From Janthinobacterium sp. LM6 (GTDB lineage Bacteria; Pseudomonadota; Gammaproteobacteria; Burkholderiales; Burkholderiaceae_D), in assembly GCF_002002885.1 (NCBI RefSeq), contig NZ_CP019510.1, forward strand, positions 4,836,001-4,900,000: 64,000 nt of DNA. The letters run 5' to 3'. Below are positions 9,444-18,270 of this stretch, one piece after another. The notes under the pieces are model-generated. The model worked only from the letters and a program-made list of their open reading frames with translations. It was not told the origin of the DNA and made no database searches. Both the position numbers and the translations under genes were made by a program. Position 1 is the first letter of the stretch. Every line of letters begins with the position of its first letter.

Positions 9444-10484
9444 TCAAAAGTCGTGATTTGATGGGTACTTGCTGTAAAAATCGTTATCCCATTTGAAGTT
9501 GGTAAACGCCACCGTCATCGATACGTCGAGCGCTTCGACGAAATGCCAGCAGCCGACGGGCAGGAACAGGATCTCGCCGGGCGCCAGCACGCATTCGCGC
9601 ACCTGCACGTCGGCCATCAACGGGTAGCGCCGCAGGTCGATGTCGCGCCCGTCGACGGGCGTAAAGCAGTGGCGCTGGTTGTACACGCGCGCCACCTCGC
9701 AGGCTGCCATGATGCGCAGGCGCTTGCGCCCCTTGACCTGCGCCATGAAGTTGTTCGTCAGGTCGTGGTGGAAGGGAGTCACCGTCCCGGCCGGGCCGAA
9801 CCACAGAAAACCCGTGGGACCGCCACTCTGCTCCAGATACTCGGGCAGCTGGCCGATATCGTCCCACAGCTCGCACAAGGCTTGGCGGTTCTGCGAATTG
9901 TTATTCGCCGTCATATAAAAATCGTTGGTCGCGCCGCTGGCCTCGACCAGGCTGGCGTACTCGCCGAACGCCATCTTGCGCTTGTGGGCCACGCTGTTCA
10001 TTTCATACTGGGCATCCGCTTCGCGGCCGAACTGCACTTCCACTTCGCGCTGCGCGTAATGTTCGCGGAAATACGCCGGACTCCATTTACTCAAGGCGGG
10101 CCAGTCGCCCATCATGCCCGTGATGATGACGGGCTGGTTGGTGGAATAGTATTCGTCCAGGAATTCCTGCGCGGTCAGCTTGTCGCGGCGGGGAATCTCG
10201 GGCGGGCGCAGCTGGTTCAGCTTGCGCTGGATGTCGATCACCCAGTCGCGCTTGGCCAGGCGGTTCGACAGGCGCACGGCGCCGGCCAGGTAGGGACTCT
10301 GCAGCGCAAGTTCGATTTCGCGGCGCGCCAGGGGCTCCGCGATGCCGGCCTGCTGCAGCACCGGCATCAACGCCGACGGATGGCTGCCCAGCATGAGGTT
10401 TTCCGCGATCCAGCTGCGCCACTCGCGGCTCAGCTCCTGCTCCTGCGTCTGCTGCTTGACTCCGAATGTCGATACCGCCGCCAT
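9444..10484 (-). CDS. JmjC/cupin_8-domain protein, probable Fe(II)/2-oxoglutarate oxygenase
   Basis: The 346-residue protein has an N-terminal helical region (1-95) and a cupin_8 (JmjC-like) double-stranded beta-helix. The metal triad is visible as His239-x-Asp241 in TPFHHDLTNN and His314 in GCWHFVEAL. GRKRLRI supplies a basic segment of the kind that binds 2-oxoglutarate in this family. Bacterial cupin_8 proteins are often found with TonB receptors and sugar-utilisation genes, and their substrates are mostly unknown. Here it follows the chitinase gene on the same strand, 77 bp downstream. A role tied to chitin or GlcNAc use is inference. Confidence 0.85.
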   Translation of the reverse strand: MAAVSTFGVKQQTQEQELSREWRSWIAENLMLGSHPSALMPVLQQAGIAEPLARREIELALQSPYLAGAVRLSNRLAKRDWVIDIQRKLNQLRPPEIPRRDKLTAQEFLDEYYSTNQPVIITGMMGDWPALSKWSPAYFREHYAQREVEVQFGREADAQYEMNSVAHKRKMAFGEYASLVEASGATNDFYMTANNNSQNRQALCELWDDIGQLPEYLEQSGGPTGFLWFGPAGTVTPFHHDLTNNFMAQVKGRKRLRIMAACEVARVYNQRHCFTPVDGRDIDLRRYPLMADVQVRECVLAPGEILFLPVGCWHFVEALDVSMTVAFTNFKWDNDFYSKYPSNHDF

Positions 10485-10513
10485 CGCCCGCCTCCCGTGT
10501 TTTTTATGAATAA

Positions 10514-10542
10514 GCGGCCGGAGAGCATGGCTATCCGGCCGC
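10514..10542 (-). terminator. GC-rich hairpin after the chitinase gene
   Basis: GCGGCCGGA (10514-10522) pairs with TCCGGCCGC (10534-10542). On the minus strand it is followed by TTATTCATAAAAAAC rather than a solid U-tract. It may be a weak terminator or a 3' stabiliser that lets some transcription reach the cupin_8 gene. Confidence 0.5.
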
Positions 10543-10561
10543 GTCTTACATTACATCAACA

Positions 10562-12544
10562 TTACCGCACTTTCCACACCTCGGTTGCCAGCACGCCATT
10601 CGCGTCGCCATCGAGTTCCCACGAGAACGCGCCGCGCAAGCCCTGGTCCTTGACGTATTTCACCTTGGTGCCGATGACGGTCGGATCGTCATAGCTCCAC
10701 CACTGGCCGCCCGCCCCCGTGTACAGGTACAGCTGCTTGGTCACGGGATGGTAGTAGCGCGTGCCGGCCTTGGCGACGAGGATTTTATAGTCCTCGATGC
10801 CCGACTCGTAGGTGCCCGGCGCCGTGCCCGTGGCCGCCTGGTACAGACCATCGCCGTTCGGCCCCGGCGCCACGCCCGTCCAGCCGCGTCCATAGAACGG
10901 TATGCCCAGCAGCAGCTTGTCGCGCGGCACGCCGGCGGCAATCATGTACTGCACCGCCTTGTCGCCCACGTATTCGCGCGCCATGCCTGTCGACGGGTCG
11001 GCAGGGTCGGCAAACAGCTGGGCGTTGAAGTTGGTGCTGTTTTCCCAGCCGCCGTGGAAGTCGTAGGTCATCAGGTTGATCCAATCCATGTACTGCGAGT
11101 ACAGGGCCGGTTCCGTGTTGTCGATCTTGTCCTTGCCGGCACCGACCGCGGCCGTCAACAGGTAGCGCTTGCCGTTGGCGGCCCCGAGCGCATCGAGCTG
11201 GGCACGGAATTCCGCCATCAGCAAGGTGAAATTGCGCTTGTCGTTGGGGCTGACCGTGTTGTACGGCTGGCCGCCGCCAACCGGATATTCCCAGTCGATG
11301 TCGATGCCGTCAAAGATATTCGCCGCCGCACCCGCGCCGCCGCGGCCGCCCTGCACCGGCAGGTTGCCCTTGATGTAGATGTCGATGCAGGAACGCACCA
11401 TCTGCTTGCGCAGCGCATCCGTGGCGGACCCGACGGAGAAGTTCTTCGACCAGCTCCAGCCGCCCAGCGAGATGAACAGTTTCAAGTTCGGGTGCGCCGC
11501 CTTGAGCTTTCTCAACTGCAGGAAGTTGCCCGACAACGGTGCATCCCACGGGATGGCCTGGCCATCGACGGTGCGTTTCGGCGTGCGGATGTAGTCGGCC
11601 TCGGCATCGCCGCCCGTGCCCGCATCCGGCGAGTTCGGATTCGTCGCGCCCGGCTCCGTCTTGGTGATCATGGCGCACTCGTAGCCGCCGTTTTTCGGAT
11701 AGATATTACCGAAAGCGTAGTTGATGAAGGTCAACTTGTCGGCCACGCCGCTGGTATGCACGTTCGCCACTTCGTAATCGCGGCCATACACGCCCCATTG
11801 GGCGAAATAGGAACCGACCTCGCGGCCCGTTGGCGTCGGCGTCGGTGTCGGTGTCGGCGTCGGTGTCGGCGTTGGGGTTGGCGTTGGAGTCGGCGTTGGA
11901 GTAGGCGTCGGCGTCGGCGTCGGGGTAGGCGTGGTGCTGCAGATCTCCAGGCTGGTCCATGGCTTGCCCGTGCCGGCGGCGCCGCTGCTGGTCGACGGGT
12001 TGTCGCCCTGCGTCCAGTAGTTGGCGCGGTAATTCGTGCCCGCATAGCTGACGGTGGCGCCCGCGCTGTAGGCCGTGCCGGCCACCCACGCCAGCGCGCA
12101 GGTGCCGCCGGCGGGTGTTGGCGTCGGGGTGGGCGTTGGATTTGGCGTAGGCGCCGGTGTCGGGGTCGGCGTTGGGGTCGGCGTTGGTGTCGGCGTTGGT
12201 GTCGGCGTTGGTGTCGGCGTAGGGGTTGGCGTCGTTCCGCCATCGCACGTGCCGCCGGCGCTCCACAGGCTCGGCGTGGCGACGGGGTTCCAACCCGAGC
12301 CCACGTGATCGGTCTGCGTCACCAGGGCCGTGTAGTTGGCGCCCAGGTAGGTGACCACTGTGCCCGCGTTATACGTGCCGCCCTCTTGCCACGGCACGCA
12401 GGCGACCACCGTGCTGGCCGCCAGCAATTGCGAACCGGCCGGCGCGCCGGCGTCACCACCGCCGCCGCAGGCCGCCAGCACGCCACCGCTGGTCAGACAT
12501 ACCATCATGTTCCTGATCGTTTTTTTGAGTATTAAATTTTCCAC
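10562..12544 (-). CDS. Modular GH18 chitinase lipoprotein with two chitin-binding modules
   Basis: Hydrolyses chitin; 660 residues. The N-terminus looks like a lipoprotein signal ([11 protein letters not shown] followed by GGGGDAG). Two CBM5/12-like modules follow at about 48-100 and 148-205 (each with a WxxGxxYxxGxxVxYxGxxY pattern). Each is trailed by a Thr-Pro linker, at about 103-145 and 208-240. The GH18 domain runs from about 243 to the end, and its catalytic signature [10 protein letters not shown] (near 412-421, codons around 11282-11311) supplies the acid Glu. The GTG start at 12542-12544 is preceded by AGGAGA. Three AAGTGGTATT-like motifs lie in the leader. Confidence 0.93.
   Translation of the reverse strand: MENLILKKTIRNMMVCLTSGGVLAACGGGGDAGAPAGSQLLAASTVVACVPWQEGGTYNAGTVVTYLGANYTALVTQTDHVGSGWNPVATPSLWSAGGTCDGGTTPTPTPTPTPTPTPTPTPTPTPTPTPAPTPNPTPTPTPTPAGGTCALAWVAGTAYSAGATVSYAGTNYRANYWTQGDNPSTSSGAAGTGKPWTSLEICSTTPTPTPTPTPTPTPTPTPTPTPTPTPTPTPTPTPTGREVGSYFAQWGVYGRDYEVANVHTSGVADKLTFINYAFGNIYPKNGGYECAMITKTEPGATNPNSPDAGTGGDAEADYIRTPKRTVDGQAIPWDAPLSGNFLQLRKLKAAHPNLKLFISLGGWSWSKNFSVGSATDALRKQMVRSCIDIYIKGNLPVQGGRGGAGAAANIFDGIDIDWEYPVGGGQPYNTVSPNDKRNFTLLMAEFRAQLDALGAANGKRYLLTAAVGAGKDKIDNTEPALYSQYMDWINLMTYDFHGGWENSTNFNAQLFADPADPSTGMAREYVGDKAVQYMIAAGVPRDKLLLGIPFYGRGWTGVAPGPNGDGLYQAATGTAPGTYESGIEDYKILVAKAGTRYYHPVTKQLYLYTGAGGQWWSYDDPTVIGTKVKYVKDQGLRGAFSWELDGDANGVLATEVWKVR
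11829..11930 (-). repeat. Thr-Pro linker-coding hexamer repeat (linker 2)
   Basis: Repeated GTCGGC/GTTGGC/GTCGGT hexamers on the plus strand encode (Thr-Pro)n between the second chitin-binding module and the GH18 domain. It is a site likely to vary in length by slippage. Confidence 0.85.
12115..12235 (-). repeat. Thr-Pro linker-coding hexamer repeat (linker 1)
   Basis: The same hexamer repeat encodes the linker between the two chitin-binding modules, with a PAPTPNPTP interruption in the middle. Its close similarity to linker 2 suggests duplication of a module plus its linker. Confidence 0.85.
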
Positions 12545-12881
12545 GTTGTCTCCTGTTCAGGTTTGCGGAAATACCACTCTGCTTCAATGAAAAAGCTACC
12601 TGTGATTTTGTTTTTTGCAGTTGCAAGAACAGCATGCTGCTGAAAAAATAGGCGGTCAAGTGGTTTTGAAGTGGCCTCAAAGTGGGCAATACCACTTTGC
12701 AAAGAAAACATAACGACGGAGGCGGACGGCGCGTTGTCCTACTGGACAAGCAAAAAAACGGCAGAGGAAGGAGGAAAAAAGACGCTGGATCGGGAAAAGA
12801 CAGACCAGTTTTATAACACGCTGTAAGTGGTATTAGCACGGAATCAGGGCCAGCGCATGGGAAGCTTCAGCGCGCCTGAAA
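12545..12881. promoter_or_regulatory. Chitinase leader and promoter region with repeated TACCACT motifs
   Basis: This AT-richer gap holds no gene I can support. Three copies of an AAGTGGTATT-type motif occur at 12569-12579 (minus), 12687-12697 (minus) and 12825-12835 (plus). The middle copy is part of an inverted repeat, AAAGTGG (12679-12685) with CCACTTT (12692-12698). A second short inverted repeat, TTGTCC-TACT-GGACAA, lies at 12734-12749. These are candidate operators for chitinase control. I cannot fix the -35/-10 boxes. Confidence 0.45.
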
Positions 12882-12957
12882 AACGTTCAGAGCAAGGCGC
12901 CTTGCCGAAGACAGTACGAATAGTACGGCTAGGCAAGGCAACGCAGCTATGGACGTT
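12882..12957 (+). repeat. 76-bp imperfect palindromic repeat, copy B
   Basis: Reads AACGTTCAGAGC...GGACGTT, with the inner stem GCCTTGCCG paired with CGGC.AGGCAAGGC. It is tandem with copy C, five bases away, and differs from it only around the loop (GTACGAATAGTAC against GTACGTAAGTAC). Confidence 0.9.
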
Positions 12958-12962
12958 TTTGG

Positions 12963-13037
12963 AACGTTCAGAGCAAGGCGCCTTGCCGAAGACAGTACGT
13001 AAGTACGGCTAGGCAAGGCAACGCAGCTATGGACGTT
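12963..13037 (+). repeat. 75-bp imperfect palindromic repeat, copy C
   Basis: Near-identical to copy B, with a loop one base shorter. Read along the minus strand it begins 15 bp after the rlmD stop codon at 13053. Copies A, B and C all have the same orientation relative to the gene they follow, and in that direction they end in AACGTT plus a T-run. Confidence 0.9.
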
Positions 13038-13052
13038 TTATCAGGTGTGCCT

Positions 13053-14393
13053 TCAGATCAAATCAAACACCGCCATCGATTCGACGTGCGAAGTATGCGG
13101 GAACATGTTCACCACGCCCGCCTTGCTCAGCACATAGCCCGCTTCCAGCGCCAGGATGCCGGCGTCGCGCGCCAGGGTGGACGGGCTGCACGACACGTAC
13201 ACGATGCGCTTCGGCAGCATGTCCGGACGCACTTGCGACAGGCCGACCAGCGCCTGGCACAGGGCCATGGCGCCATCGCGCGGCGGGTCGACGAGGATGC
13301 GGTCAAACTTGCCCAGCGCGATCAGGTCGTCCGTCGTCACTTCGAACAGGTTGCGCGTCGAGAACGAGGTTTTTTCCGCCAGGCCATTGGCCAGCGCGTT
13401 TTCCAGCGCCCGCTCCGTCAGGGTGGTGCTGCCTTCGATGCCCACCACTTCGCTGCCCTGCGTGGCCAGCGGCAGGGTGAAATTGCCCAGGCCGCAGAAC
13501 AAGTCGGCCACGCGGTCGGTCGGCTGCACTTCCAGCAGGCGCAGGGCTTTCGACACCAGCACGCGGTTGATGTGGTGGTTCACTTGCGTAAAATCAACGG
13601 GCTTGAACGGCATCTTGACGCCGAATTCCGGCAGCAGGTAGTGCAATTGCTTGTCGAGCGGATAGAACGGCACGGCCGTTTCCGGGCCCTTCACCTGCAG
13701 CCACCATTGCACGCCGTACTCGTCGGCAAAAGCCTTCAATTTCGTTTCGTCATCCGCCGTCAATGGCGCCATGATGCGCAAGACCATGGCGGTGACGTCT
13801 TCACCGACGGCCAGCTCGATCTGCGGCATCTGGTCGAAGATGGACAACGAGGCAATCAATCCACGCAGCGGCAGCAGCATGGCCGAGATGTGCGGCGGCA
13901 AGATTTCGCAGCTGTCCATGTCGGCCACGAACGCCGATTTCTTTTCATGGAAGCCCACCAGCACGGCGTCTTTCTTCTTGACGTGGCGCACGGACAGGCG
14001 CGCGCGGTAGCGGTAGCCCCACGTCGGGCCATACATGGGGCGCATGATGCTTTGCGGACGTACCTTGCCGATATGCCACAAGTTGTCTTCCAGCACGCGC
14101 TGCTTGATCGCCACCTGGGCCGACGGCTCCAGGTGCTGCATCGAGCAACCGCCGCAATTGTCGAAATGCTTGCACTTGGGCGTCACGCGCATCGATGACT
14201 CGCGGTGCAGCGCCGTCATGCGGGCCATTTCCCAGTTTTTCTTCTTCTTGAACGTCACAAAGCTGACGCGCTCGCCCGGCAGCGCGCCTTCGACAAACAC
14301 GACCTTGCCCGGCGAGCCGTCTTCGTTCTCAATATGGCCAACGCCACGGGCGTCCATGTCGAGCGATTTGATTTCGATGATATTTTCTTGCAT
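13053..14393 (-). CDS. rlmD: 23S rRNA (uracil-1939-C5)-methyltransferase RlmD
   Basis: RumA/TrmA-family SAM enzyme that makes m5U1939 in 23S rRNA. A TRAM domain occupies residues 1-60. The [4Fe-4S] cysteines are seen in CKHFDNCGGC with a further Cys in DSCEILPP. The SAM site is DLFCGLGNFTLPLA, and the catalytic region is DPPRDGA and VYVSCSPSTLARD, where the Cys is the nucleophile. A TTG 9 bases upstream could also open the frame, but I use the ATG at 14391-14393 (MQENIIEIKS), giving 446 residues. It is followed by the tandem hairpin repeats. Confidence 0.94.
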   Translation of the reverse strand: MQENIIEIKSLDMDARGVGHIENEDGSPGKVVFVEGALPGERVSFVTFKKKKNWEMARMTALHRESSMRVTPKCKHFDNCGGCSMQHLEPSAQVAIKQRVLEDNLWHIGKVRPQSIMRPMYGPTWGYRYRARLSVRHVKKKDAVLVGFHEKKSAFVADMDSCEILPPHISAMLLPLRGLIASLSIFDQMPQIELAVGEDVTAMVLRIMAPLTADDETKLKAFADEYGVQWWLQVKGPETAVPFYPLDKQLHYLLPEFGVKMPFKPVDFTQVNHHINRVLVSKALRLLEVQPTDRVADLFCGLGNFTLPLATQGSEVVGIEGSTTLTERALENALANGLAEKTSFSTRNLFEVTTDDLIALGKFDRILVDPPRDGAMALCQALVGLSQVRPDMLPKRIVYVSCSPSTLARDAGILALEAGYVLSKAGVVNMFPHTSHVESMAVFDLI

Positions 14394-14525
14394 AGCGATC
14401 AATAGGTAAGAGTGGGCCAGGACGCAGGGCCGCGCTGGAACTTGAAAGAATGGGGGAAAGGTCAGGCGCCGCGAGCGGGGCGTATGATAGCAGATGCGGC
14501 CCCGGAAATACCGGGACCGGGCGTC

Positions 14526-15557
14526 CTAGAGCAGAGAGTCGCGCACCACGCCGCGCGCGGCCATAGCCCGTTTGAGCTTGATCAAGGCTTCCTGCTGGAT
14601 CTGGCGCACGCGCTCGCGCGTCACGCCCATTTCCTCGGCCAGGGTTTCCAGGGTGGCCGGGTCGTCGTTGTCGAGGCCGAAACGGCGCATGATCACCACG
14701 CGCTGCTTGTCGGGCAGCTTGGTCAGCCAGTCGCGCACCAGCACCGTCATTTCATGGTGTTCCGCGCGCGCGTCGGGGCTGTCTTCGCTGGCGCCGGGCA
14801 ACATGTCCATCAGCGACGACTGCGGATCGTTGTCGAGCGGCGCGTCGAGCGAAGTGGCGTGCTCGGACAGGGCCAGGATATCCTGCACCTCTTCCACGGG
14901 ACGGCCCACCAGGTGGGCGATGTCTTCCGCGGTGGCATCCTTGCCATCGTGGTGCTGGGCTTCCAGGTGGTACTTGCCGCGCAGAATTTGATTCAGTTCG
15001 CGCACCATGTGCACGGGCAGGCGCACCGTGCGCGCCTGGTTCATGATGGCGCGCTCGATGCTCTGGCGTATCCACCAGGTGGCGTAGGTGGAGAAACGGA
15101 AACCGCGCTCGGGTTCGAACTTGTCGATGGCCCGCATCAGGCCGATGTTGCCTTCCTCGATCATGTCGAGCAAGACCACGCCCCGGTTGATGTAATGCTT
15201 GGCGATCGACACGACCAGGCGCAGATTGTGCTCGATCATGGTTTGCCGGGCTTCGAAATTGCCCTGCTTGGCGAGGGTGGCGTAATGCACCTCTTGCGCC
15301 GCCGTCAGCAGGGGCCGCGTGCCGATCTGGTTCAGATAGTGCTGGGTGGTATCGGTCGACAGCTCGGCCGCCAGCACTTTTTTCAATTCATCGACACTTT
15401 CGACCAGCACGCTGACGCTGGCCACCTCGCCGCCCTCGCCCGCGTCGACGGCATCAATGCCGTCAAGTTCGCCGGCATCGTCCGTCACGACTTCGTCTGC
15501 CCCGTCTTCCGGCAGTTCCGGGTCATCGTCCAGCTGGTCGTGCGGCGCGTGTGTCAT
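14526..15557 (-). CDS. rpoS: RNA polymerase stationary-phase sigma factor RpoS
   Basis: Sigma-38 of the general stress response, 343 residues. After an acidic N-terminal tail of about 60 residues come region 1.2, region 2 ([32 protein letters not shown]), region 3 and region 4 ([22 protein letters not shown]). The sequence [17 protein letters not shown] separates RpoS from RpoH. It is the last gene of surE-pcm-nlpD-rpoS, 8 bp after nlpD. In relatives a major rpoS promoter lies inside nlpD. The acidic extension is longer than in E. coli (330 residues in total). Confidence 0.96.
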   Translation of the reverse strand: MTHAPHDQLDDDPELPEDGADEVVTDDAGELDGIDAVDAGEGGEVASVSVLVESVDELKKVLAAELSTDTTQHYLNQIGTRPLLTAAQEVHYATLAKQGNFEARQTMIEHNLRLVVSIAKHYINRGVVLLDMIEEGNIGLMRAIDKFEPERGFRFSTYATWWIRQSIERAIMNQARTVRLPVHMVRELNQILRGKYHLEAQHHDGKDATAEDIAHLVGRPVEEVQDILALSEHATSLDAPLDNDPQSSLMDMLPGASEDSPDARAEHHEMTVLVRDWLTKLPDKQRVVIMRRFGLDNDDPATLETLAEEMGVTRERVRQIQQEALIKLKRAMAARGVVRDSLL

Positions 15558-15565
15558 TGCTTTAC

Positions 15566-16489
15566 CTAACGGTTAGGCAGGAATTTCGAAGGGTCGACAG
15601 GCTTGCCCTGCTGGCGAATTTCAAAGTGCAGCTTCACGCGGTCGGCATCGGAATCGCCCATTTCGGCGATAGCCTGGCCTTTGTTGACGTTCTGCCCTTC
15701 CTTCACCAGGATGCTGCGGTTATGCGCATACGCCGACAATAAACTATTACTGTGCTTCACGATGACAAGATTACCATAACCACGGATTCCGCTCCCGGCA
15801 TACATGACTTTTCCCGCGCCGGCGGCCACCACTTGCTGGCCCGCCTTGCCGGCGATATCGACGCCCTTGTTCTTGCCTTCGTCGAAAGTGCCGATGACCT
15901 TGCCTTCGGAAGGCCACATCCAGCTGATCTTGTCGTCGCCAGGCGCCGATGCCGCAGGGGCTGCCGCGGCGGCGGCCGGTGCGGCGGCGACGGCTGCTGC
16001 CGGGGCTGGCGCCGGCTTGGCGTCGCCGGTGCCGCCATCGGCGCGCAGCTCGGCCAGGGTGGCGTCGGAATACGCGCGCTTCTCGCCGCGCGGGCCCGTC
16101 TTCTTCGGCACGACAGGCGCGGCCGGTTTGACTTCCGTCGCTGGCGGCATGACGATGGCCGACGTTTGCGCGCCGCCCGTGTCGCCATTCGGCGGCAACA
16201 CGCGCAGCACCTGGTCGACCTTGATGTCGTTCGGGTTGCTCAAGTCGTTCCAGGCCACCAGGTCGCGGTAATTCTGCCCGTGCTCGAGGGCGATGCGCAA
16301 CAGGGTGTCGCCACGCTTGACCGTGTAATAGGCCGGGTCGCGGTCGCGCGGATCGCTGGCGGCGGCACTGCTGCTCGATGGGTGGCGCTCGACGACAGGC
16401 GCCTGGACGCCCGTCGTGCCGCAACCGCTCAACAGCGCGGCCAAGGTGATGCTACATAGAAGTATGTTACTTTTCTTAATCATTCGCAT
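15566..16489 (-). CDS. nlpD: Lipoprotein NlpD, LysM plus degenerate M23 domain
   Basis: Envelope lipoprotein that activates the amidase AmiC during cell separation. The signal peptide ends in the lipobox LLSGC. A LysM domain follows at about 52-96 ([28 protein letters not shown]), then an Ala/Pro-rich linker and a C-terminal LytM/M23 domain. The M23 metal site is degenerate: the usual HxxxD is replaced by NKGVD, while the later histidines AYAHNR and LHFEI remain. This fits a non-enzymatic activator. MIKKSN at 16483 is an alternative start. Confidence 0.94.
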   Translation of the reverse strand: MRMIKKSNILLCSITLAALLSGCGTTGVQAPVVERHPSSSSAAASDPRDRDPAYYTVKRGDTLLRIALEHGQNYRDLVAWNDLSNPNDIKVDQVLRVLPPNGDTGGAQTSAIVMPPATEVKPAAPVVPKKTGPRGEKRAYSDATLAELRADGGTGDAKPAPAPAAAVAAAPAAAAAAPAASAPGDDKISWMWPSEGKVIGTFDEGKNKGVDIAGKAGQQVVAAGAGKVMYAGSGIRGYGNLVIVKHSNSLLSAYAHNRSILVKEGQNVNKGQAIAEMGDSDADRVKLHFEIRQQGKPVDPSKFLPNR

Positions 16490-16525
16490 GTATTTATATG
16501 TCCTGCTTGCTAGCTGATCCGGGGA

Positions 16526-17416
16526 TCATATGGTGCCCGGGCGCAAAGGTACGAAATGGCAATCTTCCAGGGTTTGGCTAGTCCATTCCATTTTCCCCAC
16601 CCGGGTAATGAGTTGTAAGTGTTGCAATTTAGCCCCCACCGGCGCAACCAGACGCCCGCCGGGCGCCAGCTGTTCCAGCAGGGCTTGCGGAACTTCCAGG
16701 CCGGCTGCGGCAAGGATGATCCCGTCGAAGGGCGCCGCCTGCGGCAGGCCAAGCATACCATCTCCGTACTGCAAGCGCAGATTCGACACGCGCAGCGGGC
16801 GCAGATTGGCCTTCGCCAGCTCGTGCAGGGGCCGGATGCGCTCGATCGAATACACCTCTTTCGCCACCAGCGACAGCACCGCCGCCTGGTAGCCGCAGCC
16901 CGTGCCGATTTCCAGCACGCGCTGCAACGCCCCGCCCTGGCGCATCACTTCGATCATGCGCGCCACGATGTACGGCTGCGAAATGGTCTGGTGGTGGCCG
17001 ATGGGCAGCGAGGCGTCGATATACGCCTGCGACGCCAGCGCCTCGTCCATGAACATGTGGCGCGGCACGGCTTGCATGGCGCCGAGCACCACCGGGTCCT
17101 TAACGCCCTGTTTCGCCACGCGCGCCACCATGGCCCGGCGCACGGCTTCCGAGACGAGCGGGTTTTGCCGCGGCGGCGACACCACGGCCGGCTGCGCCCG
17201 CTCATTGGCGATGGCCTGGGCGCGCGACGGCGCGATGGCCGCGTGTGCGCCATACGGCGGCGCCACGCCGCGCGCCGCGTTTTGCGCCGCATTCTGCGTG
17301 GCCGTCTGCGGCGTGGCGATCCTGGACTGGGCCAGCGACTGCCCCCCGCCCTGTCTGGCGGGCTTGCCGGCCAGCGAATCGAGGGACAGGGGGAAGGTGC
17401 GCGGCTTATCGGTCAT
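16526..17416 (-). CDS. pcm: Protein-L-isoaspartate O-methyltransferase
   Basis: Repairs isoaspartyl residues in ageing proteins with SAM. The methyltransferase core covers about residues 85-296, with [26 protein letters not shown] as motif I and [22 protein letters not shown] downstream. The family is usually 205-225 residues. Here 296 residues include an Ala/Gln/Arg-rich, low-complexity N-terminal extension of about 80. An internal start near residue 90 ([13 protein letters not shown]) would give a standard-length protein. It lies between surE (22 bp) and nlpD (36 bp). Confidence 0.93.
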   Translation of the reverse strand: MTDKPRTFPLSLDSLAGKPARQGGGQSLAQSRIATPQTATQNAAQNAARGVAPPYGAHAAIAPSRAQAIANERAQPAVVSPPRQNPLVSEAVRRAMVARVAKQGVKDPVVLGAMQAVPRHMFMDEALASQAYIDASLPIGHHQTISQPYIVARMIEVMRQGGALQRVLEIGTGCGYQAAVLSLVAKEVYSIERIRPLHELAKANLRPLRVSNLRLQYGDGMLGLPQAAPFDGIILAAAGLEVPQALLEQLAPGGRLVAPVGAKLQHLQLITRVGKMEWTSQTLEDCHFVPLRPGTI

Positions 17417-17438
17417 GGTTGTCGGTCATCGTGAGCGG

Positions 17439-18176
17439 TCATGCCAGGCCTTTTGCCAGTGCATCGAGTTGGGCGGTATGGGTCAGGTCGATCTGCAGCG
17501 GCGTGATCGATACTTGTCCATGTTCAACAGCATGGAAGTCCGTGCCCGGACCGCCCTCCTTGGCGGCGCCGGCGGGGCCGATCCAGAAGATTTCACGGCC
17601 GCGGGGGTCGAGCGCGCGGATCACGGGCTCGGCCGAATGGCGCTTGCCCAGGCGCGTGGCCACCACCCCTTGCAATTGCTCGTAAGGAATGGCGGGGATA
17701 TTCACATTCAGCAGATACGGTTTCTGCAGGGCGTCAAACTGGCGCTCGACGATTTCCCTCGCCACGCGGGCGGCCGCGTCCAGGTTGGCCCAGCCGAATT
17801 GCGACTGGGAAAAGGCGATGGCGGGAATGCCGAACAGATAGCCTTCCGTGGCGGCGGCCACGGTGCCCGAATACAGGGTGTCGTCGCCCATGTTGGGGCC
17901 GTTGTTGATGCCGGAGACCACGAGGTCGGGGCGCTCGATCAGCATGCCCGTCAGCGCCACGTGCACGCAGTCGGTGGGCGTGCCGTTGACAAAATAAAAG
18001 CCGTTGGCGGCCTTGTGCACGGACAAGGGCCGGTCCAGGGACAGCGAATTGGAAGCGCCCGAACGGTTGCTGTCGGGCGCCACCACGACGATGTCGGCAA
18101 TGGGGGCGAGCGCGTCGGCCAAGGCCGCCAAGCCAGGCGCCAGGTAGCCGTCGTCGTTACTGATAAGAATTCTCAT
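17439..18176 (-). CDS. surE: 5'/3'-nucleotidase SurE
   Basis: Metal-dependent nucleoside monophosphatase, also active on short polyphosphate. The N-terminus [22 protein letters not shown] carries the metal-binding Asp-Asp, and [27 protein letters not shown] is the second signature. The length of 245 residues is typical. It is the first gene of the surE-pcm-nlpD-rpoS unit. Confidence 0.97.
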   Translation of the reverse strand: MRILISNDDGYLAPGLAALADALAPIADIVVVAPDSNRSGASNSLSLDRPLSVHKAANGFYFVNGTPTDCVHVALTGMLIERPDLVVSGINNGPNMGDDTLYSGTVAAATEGYLFGIPAIAFSQSQFGWANLDAAARVAREIVERQFDALQKPYLLNVNIPAIPYEQLQGVVATRLGKRHSAEPVIRALDPRGREIFWIGPAGAAKEGGPGTDFHAVEHGQVSITPLQIDLTHTAQLDALAKGLA

Positions 18177-18270
18177 ACCGAGATTTTACCTGAAGCAATG
18201 CCAACACTGCGCGTACCGCACGCCGATAGACTGCATTATTTGTGCCGCCGCGCGGACATGGCGCGCAGCA

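Noticed and set aside
11829..12235. Short tandem repeats resembling a satellite or CRISPR-like array
   Set aside because: The hexamers are in frame within the chitinase gene and encode Thr-Pro linkers. There are no spacer-repeat units or cas genes.
12827..13012. 61-residue reading frame across the hairpin repeats
   Set aside because: The repeated SEQGALPKTVR peptide simply reflects the duplicated palindrome. There is no ribosome-binding site and no family match.
14501..14515. CCCGG-AAATA-CCGGG hairpin after rpoS as a terminator
   Set aside because: The stem is only five base pairs and no U-tract follows.
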